A DNA stretch of 6,181 nt, from assembly GCA_964435165.1 (NCBI GenBank), contig CAYSXY010000086.1, positions 1-6,181 of the forward strand, read 5' to 3'. The notes under the pieces were generated by a model. That model had not been told where the DNA came from, did no database searches, and was given only the letters and a program-made list of their open reading frames with translations. The first letter of the stretch is position 1, and each line of letters starts with the position of its first letter. Source of the stretch: CAYSXY01 sp964435165. GTDB lineage: Bacteria; Pseudomonadota; Alphaproteobacteria; Rickettsiales; RI-342. The position numbers were made by a program, and so were the translations under genes. This document shows, piece after piece, positions 4,445 through 6,181 of the stretch.

Positions 4445-5903
4445 ATCACCATCTATAGGCTGGAACTTTGACAACAGCTTCCTGCAACTGCCGGAGGATT
4501 TTTATACGCGTATGGCTCCGGTCGCGGTGGCCGATCCGCAGCTGGTGGTAGTGAACGAAACACTCGCCGATGAGCTTGGCCTGCATCTGGAGTCATCGTC
4601 CAAAGAAGAGCTGGCGCAGCTTTTCTCTGGCAACCTGCTGCCTGAGGGTGCCGAGCCGATCGCGCAGGCTTACGCAGGGCATCAGTTCGGGCATTTTACC
4701 ATGCTTGGTGATGGACGGGCGCATCTGCTCGGTGAGCATCTCACCCCGCAAGGCGCACGGATGGATATCCAGCTCAAAGGCTCCGGCCAGACTCCTTACG
4801 CCCGGCGTGGTGACGGGCGGGCCGTGCTCGGCCCAATGCTGCGTGAATATATCATCAGCGAGGCCATGCATGCCCTTGGCATTCCCACCACCCGCAGCCT
4901 TGCCGTGGTGACTACCGGCGAGCCGGTGATGCGCGAGGCGATGCTACCCGGTGCAATCCTCACGCGGGTGGCATCGAGTCATATCCGAGTGGGCACGTTT
5001 GAATATGTGGCCCAGGAACATGGCAAAGCGGCCTTACAGCAGTTGGCCGATTATACGATCAAACGCCACTTCCCAGAAATGGCCGAATCCGACCAGCCTT
5101 ACCTTGATCTGCTGCTTGGCGTGATGGGCAGGCAGATTGCGCTGGTGTGCGAATGGCTGCGCGTCGGTTTCATTCACGGGGTGATGAATACGGACAATAT
5201 GGCGATCTCCGGCGAAACCATCGATTACGGCCCCTGCGCCTTTATGGATGGGTATGATCCAGCCACGGTCTTCAGTTCGATCGACCGGATGGGCCGCTAT
5301 GCCTACGCCAACCAGCCGCCGATTGTGGGGTGGAATCTGGCGCGGCTTGCGGAGACGCTATTGCCGCTCATCCATGAGGATCAGACAAAAGCGGTATCCA
5401 CGGCAGAAGACGTCCTCCAGGCTTTTAACGGACAGTTCCAGAAACAATGGCTTGGCATGATGCGCCGCAAGCTGGGACTGCTGACCGAAGAAAACGAGGA
5501 TGACGCACTCATCGGCGATCTGCTGCAGTGGATGCAGCGCACCAGCGCAGATTACACCAACACTTTCCGCGATCTCGGTGAAGGACAAATGGTGAAAGAT
5601 GATATCTATCAGGACAATGCGTTCACCGCTTGGTGCGCACGCTGGCAACAGCGGCTTGATCGCAACCAGCAGTCACCGGAGGAAGCATGGGCATTGATGC
5701 AGCGTACCAACCCGGCTTTCATTCCCCGCAACCATCGTGTCGAGGCCGCATTGAAAGCGGCAGAGGAGCGTGCCGATTTTTCCCTCTTCCAGATACTGAT
5801 GGAAGTGCTGGCCGAACCCTATCAGGACAAGCCGCAATATCGTGAATTCAAACACTTGCCTGCATCCGAAGAACGTGTTTATCAAACCTTCTGCGGCACC
5901 TGA
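4437..5903 (+). CDS. selO: protein adenylyltransferase SelO (YdiU/UPF0061 family)
   Basis: A pseudokinase-fold enzyme (488 aa) that transfers AMP from ATP to Ser/Thr/Tyr of target proteins; the family is tied to redox homeostasis. Hallmarks: AYAGHQFGHF (78-87), QLKGSGQTPYARRGDGRA (112-129) with K114, LTRVASSHIRVGTFE (175-189) with R177, and HGVMNTDN then DYGPCAFMD (263-271). D253, N254 and D263 match the metal and ATP residues of Pseudomonas syringae SelO shifted by one. This agreement, the homology start at PSIGWNFDNSF, and GGAGG 9 bases upstream favour the TTG at 4437. ATGs at 4428 and 4407 are alternatives, adding 3 or 10 residues. The C-terminus ends Cys-Gly-Thr, with Cys where animal SelO has selenocysteine. 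The gene overlaps the previous one by 8 bases as last cistron of a Zur-box operon. No clear terminator follows. Confidence 0.96.
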   Translation: MNKSPSIGWNFDNSFLQLPEDFYTRMAPVAVADPQLVVVNETLADELGLHLESSSKEELAQLFSGNLLPEGAEPIAQAYAGHQFGHFTMLGDGRAHLLGEHLTPQGARMDIQLKGSGQTPYARRGDGRAVLGPMLREYIISEAMHALGIPTTRSLAVVTTGEPVMREAMLPGAILTRVASSHIRVGTFEYVAQEHGKAALQQLADYTIKRHFPEMAESDQPYLDLLLGVMGRQIALVCEWLRVGFIHGVMNTDNMAISGETIDYGPCAFMDGYDPATVFSSIDRMGRYAYANQPPIVGWNLARLAETLLPLIHEDQTKAVSTAEDVLQAFNGQFQKQWLGMMRRKLGLLTEENEDDALIGDLLQWMQRTSADYTNTFRDLGEGQMVKDDIYQDNAFTAWCARWQQRLDRNQQSPEEAWALMQRTNPAFIPRNHRVEAALKAAEERADFSLFQILMEVLAEPYQDKPQYREFKHLPASEERVYQTFCGT

Positions 5904-5905
5904 TT

Positions 5906-6168
5906 TTACGCTTGCAGCCTCTTGCGTTGCTCCGGAAACCGCATGACAACCAGTCGTAACTCCGGTAGGGTTCGAAGTGCGTCAACCACGGCGCGCCAAT
6001 GTCATAAGCGGGCATATGCCCGATGGTGACATTGCTGTGCTTAGCGGACGAGAACCTAGGTTCGACAATACGCTTAATGAGCGCAAGTATAACGCCGCGC
6101 GAATTTAGTCTTTGCCGCGCAGCCAACATTGCAAATGCTGTGCGAGCATGTCCTGCCGGGCGTGCCAC
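5906..6168 (-). pseudogene. possible decayed gene end on the minus strand, unidentified
   Basis: The 278 bases after selO contain no intact gene that I recognise. On the minus strand, a frame closed by TAA at 5908-5906 is open back to 6001 and reads like a genuine C-terminus (LRTLPELRLVVMRFPEQ, Leu/Arg-rich, natural codons), but a stop at 6002-6004 ends it upstream. A second minus frame is open from 6168 through this junction and reads SNVTIGHMPAYDIGAPW near the break. A frameshift around 5990-6010 would join them. This could be a frameshifted relic, or chance. No family was recognised, and no terminal inverted repeat or direct repeat that would show an insertion sequence was found. Confidence 0.2.
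5997..6034. repeat. 38-base interrupted palindrome downstream of selO
   Basis: CAATGTCA (5997-6004) and TGACATTG (6027-6034) are perfect 8-base inverted arms around a perfect 12-base palindrome GGGCATATGCCC (6010-6021). Both share the centre 6015.5, separated by 5-base steps that pair in part. It could fold as a long hairpin or be a bipartite protein site. No T-run follows on either strand, so it is not a standard terminator. A separate palindrome, GAACCTAGGTTC, lies at 6052-6063. Confidence 0.6.
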
Positions 6169-6181
6169 TTAGATTTTTTAT

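Noticed and set aside
5892..5903. Possible selenocysteine (TGA) at the SelO C-terminus
   Set aside because: The Sec position of animal SelO is a TGC Cys codon here; the TGA at 5901-5903 follows Cys-Gly-Thr and is the normal stop.
5963..5982. GGTTCGAA resembling a tRNA T-loop
   Set aside because: The flanking bases do not form the 5-base-pair T stem, and no acceptor or anticodon arms are found around it.
6155..6181. T-run near the right edge as a rho-independent terminator
   Set aside because: No convincing GC-rich hairpin precedes the six Ts, and it is about 270 bases after the selO stop.

Overview
The window reads as a compact zinc-starvation (Zur) locus from a Proteobacterium. The Zur protein and both operators are of the type shared by gamma- and alphaproteobacteria; an alphaproteobacterium is my guess, but nothing here fixes the lineage. 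Nearly all of positions 1-5903 is coding. The last 278 bases hold no intact gene that I recognise.

Left arm: a Zur-box palindrome (19-35) overlaps the promoter of folE (63-677), a zinc-type GTP cyclohydrolase I. It is followed 2 bases later by a small Cys-rich three-helix membrane protein (680-1036) with a faint MerC look. The zur gene (1040-1516, minus strand) converges on that pair with only 3 bases between stop codons. A second Zur-box palindrome (1536-1552) lies between zur and the right arm, so one operator can control both zur and the divergent operon.

Right arm: five genes on the plus strand overlap end to start: a MacB/LolD-type ABC ATPase (1579-2235), an FtsX/MacB-type permease with a His-rich extracytoplasmic insert (2232-3452), two tandem exported DUF3299-like proteins with CPFC and CPFHYH motifs (3445-3933 and 3908-4444), and SelO, the pseudokinase-fold protein AMPylator (4437-5903, probably a TTG start). 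The overlaps imply one transcript and translational coupling.

Proposed logic (inference): in zinc-replete cells Zur-Zn binds both palindromes and silences all three units. In zinc shortage the cell makes FolE to keep folate synthesis going, the small membrane protein, and an ATP-driven MacB-like envelope machine whose His-rich loop and Cys/His partner proteins could capture or mobilise zinc in the periplasm. Similar Zur-controlled MacB-like systems are, from memory, known in Vibrio cholerae (Zrg) and Pseudomonas aeruginosa (PA4063-PA4066). The unusual parts are SelO as last cistron, a zinc-dependent rather than zinc-independent FolE under Zur control, and the His-rich sequence built into the permease.

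Right edge (5904-6181): a 38-base interrupted palindrome and scraps of minus-strand reading frame that look like a decayed gene end.
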